A stretch of DNA of 64,000 nucleotides from Acinetobacter sp. ANC 4862 (GTDB lineage: Bacteria; Pseudomonadota; Gammaproteobacteria; Pseudomonadales; Moraxellaceae). This document shows positions 53,354 to 62,925 of the stretch, in pieces (position 1 is the first letter of the stretch; the number at the start of each line of letters is the position of its first letter). The notes under the pieces are model-generated. The model had not been told where the DNA came from, did no database searches, and was given only the letters and a program-made list of their open reading frames with translations. The stretch lies in NCBI RefSeq assembly GCF_004336635.1, contig NZ_SJXH01000011.1:1-64000 (forward strand), in the 5' to 3' direction. The position numbers and the translations under genes are program-made.

Positions 53354-56300
53354 TTATGTACTTTGCTTATTTTTATTCACTTTAAAGCATTGTGCATACA
53401 ATGCAGGTAAAAAGAACAGCGTCAGCAGGGTTGCAACAATCAATCCACCCATAATGGCAACCGCCATCGGACCAAAGAAAATACTGCGCGATAAAGGAAT
53501 CATCGCCAGTACCGCAGCCAATGCCGTCAACACAATCGGACGACAACGGCGCGTCGTTGCATCAACAATCGCTGACCACGGATCATGTCCCTCTTGAATA
53601 TCCTGTTCAATCTGATCAATCAAAATTAAAGAATTTCGCATGATCATGCCGGAAAGTGCAATTGTTCCCAACATCGCCACAAAACCAAAAGGTTTATTGA
53701 ACAATAACAGGAATAATACCACCCCTATCAAGCCCAACGGTGCCGTTAACAACACAATGAACGCACGTGACATGCTCTTGAGCTGAATCATCAATAAAGT
53801 CATCACTACAGCCAAGAAAAATGGCATACCGGCATTCACCGAGTTTTGTCCGCGTGCAGACTCTTCCACGGTTCCGCCCACTTCAACCAGATAACCACTT
53901 GGCAATTCAGCACGCAGTTGATCCATTTTTTCAGCCAGTTCACCGACCACAGTTGCCGGCTGTAATTTACTGCGAATATCGGCGCGCACGGTAATAGTCG
54001 GTAAACGGTTACGATGCCAAATCAGACCATCTTCAAAGTCATATTCAATTTTTGCAATTTGCGCCAGCGGAACGGAACCCCCATTTGCTGTGGGTACTGC
54101 CAGACTGGATAAGGCCTCAACATTAATCCGTTCAGCCTGATCACCACGCAGACGAATTTCAATCAATTCACGTTTTTCACGATATTGATTAATGGTTGCA
54201 CCACTAATGGAGCTATTTAAGAAATTGGCTAAATCCAAGCTCGACACCCCCATTTGGCGGGCACGGTCCTGGTCGATATTTAAATGAATGACTTTGCTTG
54301 GCTCGCCCCAGTCCAAATGCACATTGCTGGTATTCGGATTATCACCGATTACAGCAGCAACTTTATGCGCCCACTGACGGACTAAATGCAAGTCCTCACC
54401 TGAAACCCGATACTGCAATGGATAACCGACTGGCGGACCATTTTCTAACAGGGAGACGCGGGTACGAACATCCGGCAACAATTTACGAATTTCCTGATCT
54501 AAAGATTGACGAATTTCATCACGGTCATCCAAGGACGAAGCCAAAACCACAAACTGGGCAAAACTGGCCTGTGGAAGTTGCTGATCTAGCGGTAAATAGA
54601 AACGGGTTGAACCTGTGCCAACATAGGCCACATAGTTATCAATGCCTTGTTTAGTCGACAAAAGTTTTTCGACTTTTTTCACCGCATTTTCAGTTGAAGT
54701 GAGTGATGCACCTTCTTCCAGTTTTAAATCCACCAAAATTTCGGCACGATTTGAGGGTGGGAAAAACTGTTGCGGCACCAGTTTAAACATCAAGACCGAC
54801 AATACAAAAATAGCCACCGTCGCTGCAATCACCGTTTTACGATAGGTCAGGCAGGTATCAACCCAATTTCTAAATTTTTGATAAAACTTGGTCTGATACG
54901 GATCATGATGTTCACCGGCATGATGCTGTAGTGGTTGTGGTTCAGGTTGCTTACGTAAACGTGCCCAAAGACGCTGATACCACGGTGCTTTTTGTGGCAA
55001 GTTTGCAAAATCCGGGAGAAGTTTGTCGCCTAGATATGGCACAAAAAGCACTGCGGCAAACCATGACACAATCAGCGCAATCGTCACCACTTGGAAAATG
55101 GAACGCGTATATTCACCAGTACTGGATGCAGCCGTTGCAATCGGTAAGAAACCTGCTGCGGTAATTAAAGTCCCTGTCAGCATGGGGAAAGCGGTGGTCT
55201 TCCAGGTAAAACCTGCGGCCTCAAGCCGGCTATAGCCCTGCTCCATTTTGATCGCCATCATCTCGACGGCAATAATTGCATCATCAACCAATAAACCCAG
55301 TGCTAAAATCAGTGCACCCAGTGAAATTTTATGCAGTCCGACATCGAATAAATTCATCCCGGCAAAGGTCATCGCCAATACTAAGGGAATCGAAAATGCA
55401 ACCACCAGTCCGGTACGGAAGCCGAGTGAGAAGAAGCTGACCAGTAAAACGATAATCACCGCTTCAGCCAACACTTTCATGAACTCATTGACGCTGTGTT
55501 TCACCGCCACCGGTTGATCAGAAACCTTTTGCAGCTGCATGCCCAAAGGCAAAGACTTTTGTAAACGGGAAAATTCAGTTTCGAGGTTTTTACCTAAAGC
55601 CAGAATATCTCCACCTTTACGCATCGAGACCGCAATGCCAATCCCGTTTTCACCCATAAAGCGCATACGCGGTTGAGCCGGCTCGCTAAAGCCACGATAG
55701 ACTTCTGCGACATCGCCCAGTTGAATGGTCTTGCCTGCCACCAAGAGTGGTATTTGTTTTAATTCTTCAACATTTTGCAGCTGACCGCTGACCCGCATCT
55801 GAATACGGTCAGTGCCCGTTTCAAAGAACCCGGCACTGGCCACGGTATTTTGTTGTTGCAGGGCTTGCTGAATAGCCGTGACCGGAATACCGAGTTGAGT
55901 TGCTTTGGTATTGGAGAGTTCAATCCAGATTTTCTGGTCTTGCAAGCCGACCAGATTGACTTTGCCGACATCTTTCACCCGTTGCAATTGCAGTTGCAAG
56001 CGGTCGGCATATTCTTTCAATATGCCGTAGTCAAAATCGTTGCCAGTGAGGACATAAATATTGCCGAAGGTATCGCCAAATTCATCGTTAAAAAACGGAC
56101 CTTGTACGCCACTGGGTAATTGCTGTTTGATATCCCCGACTTTTTTTCGGACCTGATACCATACATCTGGAATCTGACTGGAGCGTAACGAGTCTTTGGC
56201 CACAAAAGTCACCATCGATTCGCCCGGACGTGAAAATGCCATGATGCGTTCATAGTTGCCCGTGCTCATCAGTTCTTTTTCAATACGATCGGTGACCTGT

Positions 56301-56512
56301 AATGAAACTTCTTCAGCTGTTGCTCCCGGCCAATAGGTTTGAATCACCATCACCTTAAAGGTAAATGGTGGATCTTCGCTTTGTGCCAGTTTGGAATAAG
56401 AGACGATCCCGACAATGCCTAATAGCAGCATAAAATAAAGGATCAGGCCTTTATTTTTTAGCGCCCATTCCGACAGGTTATAACGTGATTCAGACTTCAG
56501 GTCTTGCTTCAT
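53354..56512 (-). CDS. RND multidrug efflux transporter (HAE-1 group)
   Basis: A 1052-residue inner-membrane pump. One helix near residue 30 precedes a large periplasmic loop, then helices around 340-550 and a second loop of similar size, the usual duplicated plan. GLLVDDAIIAVEMMAIKMEQ in helix 4 holds the proton-relay Asp pair. IALSGMIMRNSLILIDQIEQ lies in the second half. The adaptor gene overlaps by 4 bases (ATGA). It should export drugs or other toxic compounds with an outer-membrane factor encoded elsewhere. Substrate range is not predictable. Confidence 0.94.
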   Translation of the reverse strand: MKQDLKSESRYNLSEWALKNKGLILYFMLLLGIVGIVSYSKLAQSEDPPFTFKVMVIQTYWPGATAEEVSLQVTDRIEKELMSTGNYERIMAFSRPGESMVTFVAKDSLRSSQIPDVWYQVRKKVGDIKQQLPSGVQGPFFNDEFGDTFGNIYVLTGNDFDYGILKEYADRLQLQLQRVKDVGKVNLVGLQDQKIWIELSNTKATQLGIPVTAIQQALQQQNTVASAGFFETGTDRIQMRVSGQLQNVEELKQIPLLVAGKTIQLGDVAEVYRGFSEPAQPRMRFMGENGIGIAVSMRKGGDILALGKNLETEFSRLQKSLPLGMQLQKVSDQPVAVKHSVNEFMKVLAEAVIIVLLVSFFSLGFRTGLVVAFSIPLVLAMTFAGMNLFDVGLHKISLGALILALGLLVDDAIIAVEMMAIKMEQGYSRLEAAGFTWKTTAFPMLTGTLITAAGFLPIATAASSTGEYTRSIFQVVTIALIVSWFAAVLFVPYLGDKLLPDFANLPQKAPWYQRLWARLRKQPEPQPLQHHAGEHHDPYQTKFYQKFRNWVDTCLTYRKTVIAATVAIFVLSVLMFKLVPQQFFPPSNRAEILVDLKLEEGASLTSTENAVKKVEKLLSTKQGIDNYVAYVGTGSTRFYLPLDQQLPQASFAQFVVLASSLDDRDEIRQSLDQEIRKLLPDVRTRVSLLENGPPVGYPLQYRVSGEDLHLVRQWAHKVAAVIGDNPNTSNVHLDWGEPSKVIHLNIDQDRARQMGVSSLDLANFLNSSISGATINQYREKRELIEIRLRGDQAERINVEALSSLAVPTANGGSVPLAQIAKIEYDFEDGLIWHRNRLPTITVRADIRSKLQPATVVGELAEKMDQLRAELPSGYLVEVGGTVEESARGQNSVNAGMPFFLAVVMTLLMIQLKSMSRAFIVLLTAPLGLIGVVLFLLLFNKPFGFVAMLGTIALSGMIMRNSLILIDQIEQDIQEGHDPWSAIVDATTRRCRPIVLTALAAVLAMIPLSRSIFFGPMAVAIMGGLIVATLLTLFFLPALYAQCFKVNKNKQST

Positions 56513-57615
56513 GAGGGCGCTCCTGCCTGAATTTTCACGGCACGGTTTTCACGGTCAATCGGCTGGATTTTTTGTTTTTCACGCAATAAATGCACCCCGC
56601 CAATCACCACATAATCTTGCGGATTCAAGCCGGACAATACCGGTACGCTGTCACGACCATAAGCACCTAAAGTCACAAAGACTTTCTGAATGGTCTGGTC
56701 AGGTTTTACCACCCAAACATAGGCATGCTGATCATTGGCAGAAACACTGGATAAAGGCACACTTAATACATTGTTTTGGGTGTTGTTAAAAAATACCCGG
56801 GCACTTTGCCCCAGTTGAATCGCAGTATTGCCTTCACGTAATGCAACTTTCACGCTAAAAGTACGGGATTGATCGGCTGCTGGTGAAATTTCACGAACAT
56901 AGGCTGCAAATTTATCTTCTGGTTTAGACCACAAGGTCACCCATGCGCTTTGACCGACTTTAATCTCTGAAATGGCCTGTTCAGGAACCCCAATCACCAC
57001 TTCACGATCACCGGCAATCGCCATTTGATAAGCTACCTGCCCTGCAGCGACCACCTGCCCCACTTCAATATTACGCGCAGTAATTACGCCATTTTTATTG
57101 GCGACCAACTGGTTATAACCGGTTTGGTTACGGCTGACGTCATAATTGGATTGGGCTTGTTTTAAGCCTGACATCGCTGCTTTATATTGGTTTTCAACGG
57201 CATCATATTGCGAGCGGCTCACCGCACTCATTGGGAGTAACTGCTTAAAGCGTTTCAGTTCATCTTCGGCATTTTTTGCTGCAGATTGCGCACTTTCCAG
57301 TTGAGCATTGGCCGCATTCAGTTGTAGCTGTGCATCTTTCACATCCAGTTTAGCCAGCACTTGACCGACTTTGACCTGATCACCGACATCGACATAACGT
57401 TCAATAATTTGCCCCCCAACCCGGAATGCCAAAGCCGTCTGCTGACGTGCCTGTACATCACCGGCATAACTTTTCTGCTCGTTATGCGTGCTATTCGGTT
57501 GAGTCACCATCACAAAGGGGATGTGTTCTGTTTCGGTTGCATCCGTGCTGCATCCCCATAAGGTCACACTGCAAACGATGATCATGCTGACAACTGCGGT
57601 CTTAATTATGCTCAT
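56509..57615 (-). CDS. RND efflux periplasmic adaptor lipoprotein
   Basis: A 368-residue membrane fusion protein. The signal peptide ends near LWGCS, so it is probably a lipoprotein with Cys22. YAGDVQARQQTALAFRVGGQ begins the barrel-sandwich domain, a coiled-coil hairpin lies at about 95-155 (QLNAANAQLESAQSAAKNAE) and GQSARVFFNNTQNNVLSVPL belongs to the beta-barrel and membrane-proximal domains. It couples the pump encoded downstream to an outer-membrane channel. The gene is divergent from a TetR gene, a common arrangement for regulated pumps. Confidence 0.93.
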   Translation of the reverse strand: MSIIKTAVVSMIIVCSVTLWGCSTDATETEHIPFVMVTQPNSTHNEQKSYAGDVQARQQTALAFRVGGQIIERYVDVGDQVKVGQVLAKLDVKDAQLQLNAANAQLESAQSAAKNAEDELKRFKQLLPMSAVSRSQYDAVENQYKAAMSGLKQAQSNYDVSRNQTGYNQLVANKNGVITARNIEVGQVVAAGQVAYQMAIAGDREVVIGVPEQAISEIKVGQSAWVTLWSKPEDKFAAYVREISPAADQSRTFSVKVALREGNTAIQLGQSARVFFNNTQNNVLSVPLSSVSANDQHAYVWVVKPDQTIQKVFVTLGAYGRDSVPVLSGLNPQDYVVIGGVHLLREKQKIQPIDRENRAVKIQAGAPS

Positions 57616-57679
57616 GAAATTCGCTCTTATTTAAAAATGTTTTTTAGGGCAAAATAACGAGTATCTTAAATTGTCTATT

Positions 57680-57715
57680 TTTTAATTAATATACTCATTG
57701 GTACATTAATTAAAA
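57680..57715. promoter_or_regulatory. candidate TetR operator between the efflux operon and its regulator
   Basis: TTTTAATTAAT (57680-57690) and ATTAATTAAAA (57705-57715) are perfect 11-bp inverted repeats 14 bases apart, in the middle of the divergent spacer. Size and place fit a TetR-family operator covering both promoters. GAGTAT (57659-57664) and ATACTC (57691-57696) add a second inverted pair. Confidence 0.55.
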
Positions 57716-57761
57716 CTCATCGGTCAAAGCAATGACTTTTTTGATTTTTTTGGAAAAAATT

Positions 57762-58385
57762 GTGCAAATAAATGTCGGTCGCCCGAAGGACTTGGAAAAA
57801 CGTCAGCAAATTTTAACTGCGGCAAAAAATCTATTTTTAAAATGTGGTTATCATGGTTCCAGTATGAATCAGATTGCGCAAGAAGCAGGCGTGACCAAAC
57901 TGACGGTCTATAATCACTTTCAGGATAAAGCCAATTTATTTGTCTGTGCCATTGCGGTGACCTGCGAGGAACTGATCAGCGCGCGTCCACTGAATTTGCA
58001 GGCCGACAGTGATTTTCATCATGCATTCGTGCATGCCTGCGAGCTGGCGCTCAATATCACCAACTTACCGGAAGCCATTAAACTGGAACGGTTATTGGTG
58101 GAACTGGCGGCTGCACAAAATCCATTGGCACAAAAGTTTTATGAGGCTTCGCACCTGCGCATGAATGCAGTGTGGGAAAACTTCTTTCAACAAGCGATTA
58201 ATCTGGGTTTTATTCAAGCTGAAGAATTAAAAACGCTGACGATGCTGATCGTGTCTTTGTTGTTTGGCATGCGCCATCATGAAGTCCTGCTCGGCGTTCG
58301 GGATGTTCCTACTGCTGAAGAAAAGCAGCAGATTATTCTGAACAGTATTGAATTGTTTATGCTGAAATATCAAAGAATCACTTAA
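57762..58385 (+). CDS. TetR/AcrR family repressor
   Basis: A regulator of about 207 residues. The N-terminal helix-turn-helix is KRQQILTAAKNLFLKCGYHG, then SSMNQIAQEAGVTKLTVYNH and FQDKANLF, a standard TetR DNA-binding domain. The C-terminal ligand domain ends in an all-helical segment. The frame is open from an ATG at 57732, but GTG at 57762 behind TTGGA places VGRPKDLEKR at the usual distance and is preferred. It probably represses the divergent RND operon and itself. Confidence 0.9.
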   Translation: MQINVGRPKDLEKRQQILTAAKNLFLKCGYHGSSMNQIAQEAGVTKLTVYNHFQDKANLFVCAIAVTCEELISARPLNLQADSDFHHAFVHACELALNITNLPEAIKLERLLVELAAAQNPLAQKFYEASHLRMNAVWENFFQQAINLGFIQAEELKTLTMLIVSLLFGMRHHEVLLGVRDVPTAEEKQQIILNSIELFMLKYQRIT

Positions 58386-58546
58386 AATGATCATTTAAAA
58401 AGTCAGCCTTCATTTTCCTAAAAGCTCAACGGGCAGATCAATTGCTATTTTTAGCAGCAACAGATTACATACTTTTGTCTGCCCCCTACTTGGAATGTCA
58501 TCGAATCGGGGTATATTCAAAAGAGAAGCCTAGGAGAATGAAAAAA

Positions 58547-61231
58547 ATGATTCAACAAATTGATGCTCCACTGCGTGAGGACGTACGCTTACTTGGGAAC
58601 TTATTGGGAGAGACCCTCAAGGAACATGCAGGTCAAGATTTGTTTAATCAGGTCGAACAAATTCGTGCCCTGTCTAAAGGTGCACGTGATGGTCAGGTGG
58701 AAGCAGAAAAACAACTCGAACAACTGTTCTTAAGTCTGGAAGATGAGGAAATTCTTCCCCTGACGCGCGCATTTACCCACTTTCTGAATTTTGCCAATAT
58801 TGCCGAACAGTACAATGTGGTTCGTAGTCGTCGTAAGAGTGAATTTGATGAAAATGCCCCTTCACCCAATCCGCTCGATCATCTGTTCCAAAAATTTAAA
58901 GACCATGAAATTTCATCAGACACTTTATTCAAGCAAATCTGTGAACTGAAAATTGAATTGGTGCTCACGGCACATCCGACTGAAGTCAGCCGTCGTACCC
59001 TGATTCAAAAATATGACGATATTAATGATTGCCTATTTAAGGCAGATCAACAGAAATTGACTCCACGTGAACGCAAAGCGGTACTCGAAGAACTCAAACA
59101 ACTGATTTGTTCAGCCTGGCAGACCGATGAAATTCGTCAGCACCGCCCAACCCCGGTTGATGAAGCGAAATGGGGCTTTACCACCATTGAACAAACCTTG
59201 TGGAATGCCGTACCTAAATTCGTGCGTGAACTGGATGAAATGGTTGAAGACCACTGTGGTCAGCGTTTACCCTTAAGTATTGCACCGGTTCGTTTTGCTT
59301 CATGGATGGGCGGTGACCGTGATGGCAACCCGAATGTCACGCATAACATTACCCAGGAAGTGCTGTGGTTATCGCGCTGGAAAGCGGCCGATTTATACCT
59401 GCGCGATATTGAAGACCTGCGTTGGGAACTGTCGATTCAGAACGCAAGCCATGAACTGATGCAGGCGCTGGGACATCCACATCCCGAACCGTACCGCGAA
59501 TATCTGCGTGATACTCGTGAGCGTCTAAAAGCAACTCGTCACTGGCTGGCTCAAAAATTACAAGGCCAAGAGGCCGACGACAGTCTGGTGATTAAAAGCA
59601 AAGATGAGTTATTACAGCCGTTGCTACTTTGCTACCGCTCATTGATTGCTTGCAACCTGCCTGAAATTGCCAATGGCAAACTGCTCGATTTTATCCATCG
59701 GGTCAACTGTTTTGGCATTGAGTTGCTAAAACTGGATATTCGTCAGGAATCAGGTCGTCATCGTCAAGCCATTTCAGCCATTACCGAATATTTAGGTTTA
59801 GGAAATTTTGAAACCTGGACCGAACAAGCGCGTCAAAACTTCTTGTTGCAAGAATTACAAAGCAAGCGCCCATTGCTGCCGAAACATTTGAATGAGCCTG
59901 AACAAAGCCTGATTCAACATCCAGATGTGCAAGAAGTGTTTGCCACTATGCGCACATTAGCGGAACAGCCTGAAGAAAGTTTAGGTGCTTATATTATTTC
60001 GATGGCTGAATATCCAAGCGATGTATTGGCGGTTTTATTACTACAAAAAGAAGCCGGCATTAAACATCCCTTACGTGTGGTTCCATTATTTGAAACGCTA
60101 AAAGATTTGGACGGCGCAGCCGACACCATGAATACCTTGTTCAATATGCATTGGTACAAACAGCATATTCAGGGCAAACATGAAGTGATGATTGGCTATT
60201 CGGATTCTGCCAAAGATGCCGGTTTTATGTCTGCCAACTGGGCGCAATATCGTGCGCAGGAAGAATTGACGGCAGTTGCACAAAAACATGCTGTGCAACT
60301 TACCCTGTTCCATGGTCGTGGTGGTTCGATCAGCCGTGGTGGTGCGCCAACCCAGCAAGCTTTATTTTCACAACCGCCAGGGTCTATTTCTGGTGCAATT
60401 CGTGTCACCGAACAAGGGGAAATGATTCGCTTTAAGTTCGGTCTGGAAGGTATTGCGCTGCAAAATTTAGAAATTTATACTGCAGCGACTTTGGAAGCAA
60501 CCTTGTTGCCACCGCCAGTGCCTAAAGACGAATGGCGTCAGTTGATGCATACCATGACTGATTTATCGGTACAGGTCTATCGTGAAACGGTGCGTGAGAA
60601 TCCTCATTTTGTGAAATACTTACGTACCGTCACGCCTGAACTTGAATTGCAGATGTTGCCACTCGGTTCACGCCCAGCGAAACGTAAAGTCAGTGGTGGG
60701 ATTGAATCCTTACGTGCCATTCCGTGGGTGTTTGCATGGACCCAAATTCGTTTGATGCTTCCTGCTTGGCTGGGTACAGGGGCTGCGATTAATCAAGTAA
60801 TTGATCAAGGTCAAAAACCCTTGCTCGATGAAATGTTGCAGCAATGGCCTTATTTCCAGACCCTTATTGATATGCTGGAAATGGTGTTGTCTAAAGCAGA
60901 CAGTCATGTGGCTTTATATTATGAATCGCATTTAACCGATGATGAAGATTTAAAAATCTTGGGTGAACAACTGCGTCAACGCTTAAAAGATGCGGTACAA
61001 ACGCTATTGGCTCTAAAAGGTGAATCGCAACTGCTTAGCAGTAACGAGGTACTGGATCAGTCCATGAAAGTACGTAAACCGTATTTACTTCCGCTACATT
61101 TATTACAGGCCGAGCTGATGAAACGTCGTCGTCGCTATTTAGCGGAATGTCAGGCCGAACATACTCCGGTCGATCACGCCTTGATGGTCAGTATTGCCGG
61201 AATTGCCGCAGGTTTACGTAATACAGGTTAA
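58547..61231 (+). CDS. ppc: phosphoenolpyruvate carboxylase
   Basis: An 894-residue enzyme that forms oxaloacetate from PEP and bicarbonate to refill the TCA cycle. Motifs: VLTAHPTEVSRRTLIQKYDD with the catalytic His, MGGDRDGNPNVTHNIT, GYSDSAKDAGFMSANWAQYR, FHGRGGSISRGGAPTQQALF and RAIPWVFAWTQIRLMLPAWL; RNTG is the conserved C-terminus. The frame is open to 58442, but homologues start MIQQIDAPLREDV, so the ATG at 58547 is used; AGGAG lies 10 bases ahead. A terminator follows. Confidence 0.96.
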   Translation: MIQQIDAPLREDVRLLGNLLGETLKEHAGQDLFNQVEQIRALSKGARDGQVEAEKQLEQLFLSLEDEEILPLTRAFTHFLNFANIAEQYNVVRSRRKSEFDENAPSPNPLDHLFQKFKDHEISSDTLFKQICELKIELVLTAHPTEVSRRTLIQKYDDINDCLFKADQQKLTPRERKAVLEELKQLICSAWQTDEIRQHRPTPVDEAKWGFTTIEQTLWNAVPKFVRELDEMVEDHCGQRLPLSIAPVRFASWMGGDRDGNPNVTHNITQEVLWLSRWKAADLYLRDIEDLRWELSIQNASHELMQALGHPHPEPYREYLRDTRERLKATRHWLAQKLQGQEADDSLVIKSKDELLQPLLLCYRSLIACNLPEIANGKLLDFIHRVNCFGIELLKLDIRQESGRHRQAISAITEYLGLGNFETWTEQARQNFLLQELQSKRPLLPKHLNEPEQSLIQHPDVQEVFATMRTLAEQPEESLGAYIISMAEYPSDVLAVLLLQKEAGIKHPLRVVPLFETLKDLDGAADTMNTLFNMHWYKQHIQGKHEVMIGYSDSAKDAGFMSANWAQYRAQEELTAVAQKHAVQLTLFHGRGGSISRGGAPTQQALFSQPPGSISGAIRVTEQGEMIRFKFGLEGIALQNLEIYTAATLEATLLPPPVPKDEWRQLMHTMTDLSVQVYRETVRENPHFVKYLRTVTPELELQMLPLGSRPAKRKVSGGIESLRAIPWVFAWTQIRLMLPAWLGTGAAINQVIDQGQKPLLDEMLQQWPYFQTLIDMLEMVLSKADSHVALYYESHLTDDEDLKILGEQLRQRLKDAVQTLLALKGESQLLSSNEVLDQSMKVRKPYLLPLHLLQAELMKRRRRYLAECQAEHTPVDHALMVSIAGIAAGLRNTG

Positions 61232-61250
61232 GTATTTCATCTGCACAGCA

Positions 61251-61278
61251 AAGCACATCTTCAGGATGTGCTTTTTTA
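61251..61278 (+). terminator. terminator after ppc
   Basis: AAGCACATC pairs with GATGTGCTT, followed by a T-run. Confidence 0.88.
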
Positions 61279-61532
61279 TTGCCCAGCAATTAGCAGAAAA
61301 TATCATATTGTTTATAAGTAAAATAAGTATCAGTTATGAATAATGGACTGGCTCAATTACTCTATTAATACGCTGATTTAACGCTAATTTTCCAATAATA
61401 AAACTTTTACCATCCGGTAAAAAAACAAGAAAAGTCAGTACATTAATTTGAACAAAAATATTATTAAAGAGATTAAATCTTCTAAAAAACAAGAGTATGA
61501 TGTGCACAATTTATCTTTTGAGCGCTCATTTT
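61279..61532 (+). promoter_or_regulatory. spacer ahead of the pyrimidine permease gene, with hairpin
   Basis: AT-rich DNA without a gene. TTTTACC (61405-61411) and GGTAAAA (61416-61422) form a 7-bp hairpin followed by A-rich sequence, so it is not a plain terminator on this strand; it could be a leader structure. TATAAG near 61312 is one possible -10. No firm promoter can be named. Confidence 0.4.
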
Positions 61533-62834
61533 ATGTCCAGCTGGTTTCCCAAATGGCGTCCTTATTCAGGTCAAATCGATGCACGTCCAGTCGGTACCAA
61601 TGAGTATCTCCCTCCTGCTCAAAGTGTGGTCTTAGGTGTACAACATGCTTTTGCCATGTTTGGGGCAACGGTTCTTGCACCTTTTTTGATGGGTTTTGAT
61701 CCGAATCTGGCGATTTTAATGTCGGGTATTTGTACCATTCTGTTTTTCTTGATTACCGGGGGGCGTGTACCGAGTTATTTAGGTTCAAGTTTTGCCTTTA
61801 TTGGGGTGGTGATTGCCGCTACCGGTTATGCCGCGTCTGGTACAGGTGCACCAAATGCCAATTTAGCCGTGGCTGCTGGCGGCATCATGGCCTGTGGTGT
61901 GCTCTATGCCATTTTTGGCTTTATTGTCATGGCGACCGGCACCAATTGGATTGAAAAACTGATGCCTCCAGTCGTCACTGGTGCTGTGGTGATGATTATC
62001 GGTTTAAATCTTGCACCCGTTACGGTGAAAGGTGTGGCAGGCAATGACTTTAACATGTGGATGTCACTGGTGACCGTGCTGTGTATGGGCTCGATTGCGG
62101 TATTCACCAAAGGTTTATTGCAACGTCTCTTGTTATTGGTGGGTTTATTACTGGCTTACCTGACTTATTACATTGTTTCCAATGTCATGGGTTACGGCAC
62201 AGCGATTAACTTTACCCCGATTCAACAGGCAGACTGGTTTGGTGTCCCAACTTTCCATTCGCCTGTATTTGATATCAATGCCATGCTCATCATTGCCCCG
62301 ATTGCTTTGATTCTGGTGGCAGAAAACCTGGGTCATATTAAAGCTGTGGGCGCAATGACTGGTGAAAACCTCGACCCGCATATTGGTAAAGCCTTTATTG
62401 CAGATGGTATTGCCACCACATTATCTGGTGGTGTCGGGGGTCCGGGGATGACCACGTATGGCGAAAACATTGGCGTGATGGCAGTGACCCGTGTCTATTC
62501 CACCATCATCTTTGTATTTGCCGGTGTATTTGCCGTGTTCTTAGGTTTATCTCCTAAGTTTGGTGCAATTATTCACACCATTCCGACTGCAATTTTAACC
62601 GGTGCATCAATTGTGGTATTTGGTTTAATCACCATTGCCGGAGCGAAAATCTGGATTGAAAACAAAGTTGATTTCTCTAAAAACAAAAACCTGATGGTGG
62701 CTGCGGTTACGATTATTTTAGGAACGGGAGACTTTGCGCTGCAATTCGGTAGCTTCAACCTCGGTGGTATTGGTACGGCTACATTTGCAGCATTAATCCT
62801 CAACTGGTTCTTTAGCTTAGGCGATAAACCATAA
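61533..62834 (+). CDS. NCS2 pyrimidine/uracil permease (RutG/UraA-like)
   Basis: A nucleobase:cation symporter of about 433 residues with some fourteen membrane segments. It follows E. coli RutG closely in my memory: GVQHAFAMFGATVLAPFLMG, GGRVPSYLGSSFAFIGVVIA, WIEKLMPPVVTGAVVMIIGL, the substrate-helix LVAENLGHIKAVGAMTGENL with its Glu, and GGVGGPGMTTYGENIGVMAV. Uracil is the likely main substrate. The frame opens at 61497 (MMCTIYLL), but MSSWFPKWRPYSG at 61533 is the more usual start. It is not in a rut operon. Confidence 0.92.
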   Translation: MSSWFPKWRPYSGQIDARPVGTNEYLPPAQSVVLGVQHAFAMFGATVLAPFLMGFDPNLAILMSGICTILFFLITGGRVPSYLGSSFAFIGVVIAATGYAASGTGAPNANLAVAAGGIMACGVLYAIFGFIVMATGTNWIEKLMPPVVTGAVVMIIGLNLAPVTVKGVAGNDFNMWMSLVTVLCMGSIAVFTKGLLQRLLLLVGLLLAYLTYYIVSNVMGYGTAINFTPIQQADWFGVPTFHSPVFDINAMLIIAPIALILVAENLGHIKAVGAMTGENLDPHIGKAFIADGIATTLSGGVGGPGMTTYGENIGVMAVTRVYSTIIFVFAGVFAVFLGLSPKFGAIIHTIPTAILTGASIVVFGLITIAGAKIWIENKVDFSKNKNLMVAAVTIILGTGDFALQFGSFNLGGIGTATFAALILNWFFSLGDKP

Positions 62835-62852
62835 ATATAAATGCACATTTTT

Positions 62853-62877
62853 AGGCAGCCGCAAGGCTGCTTTTTTA
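62853..62877 (+). terminator. terminator after the permease gene
   Basis: GCAGCC pairs with GGCTGC around GCAA, followed by TTTTTTA. Confidence 0.88.
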
Positions 62878-62925
62878 TGTCTGATACCAAGAAAATTTTA
62901 GTATGATGAGGTGAATTACACTTAG

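Noticed and set aside
58442..58546. 35-residue N-terminal extension of phosphoenolpyruvate carboxylase
   Set aside because: Homologues start at MIQQIDAPLRED; the extension reads like spacer DNA.
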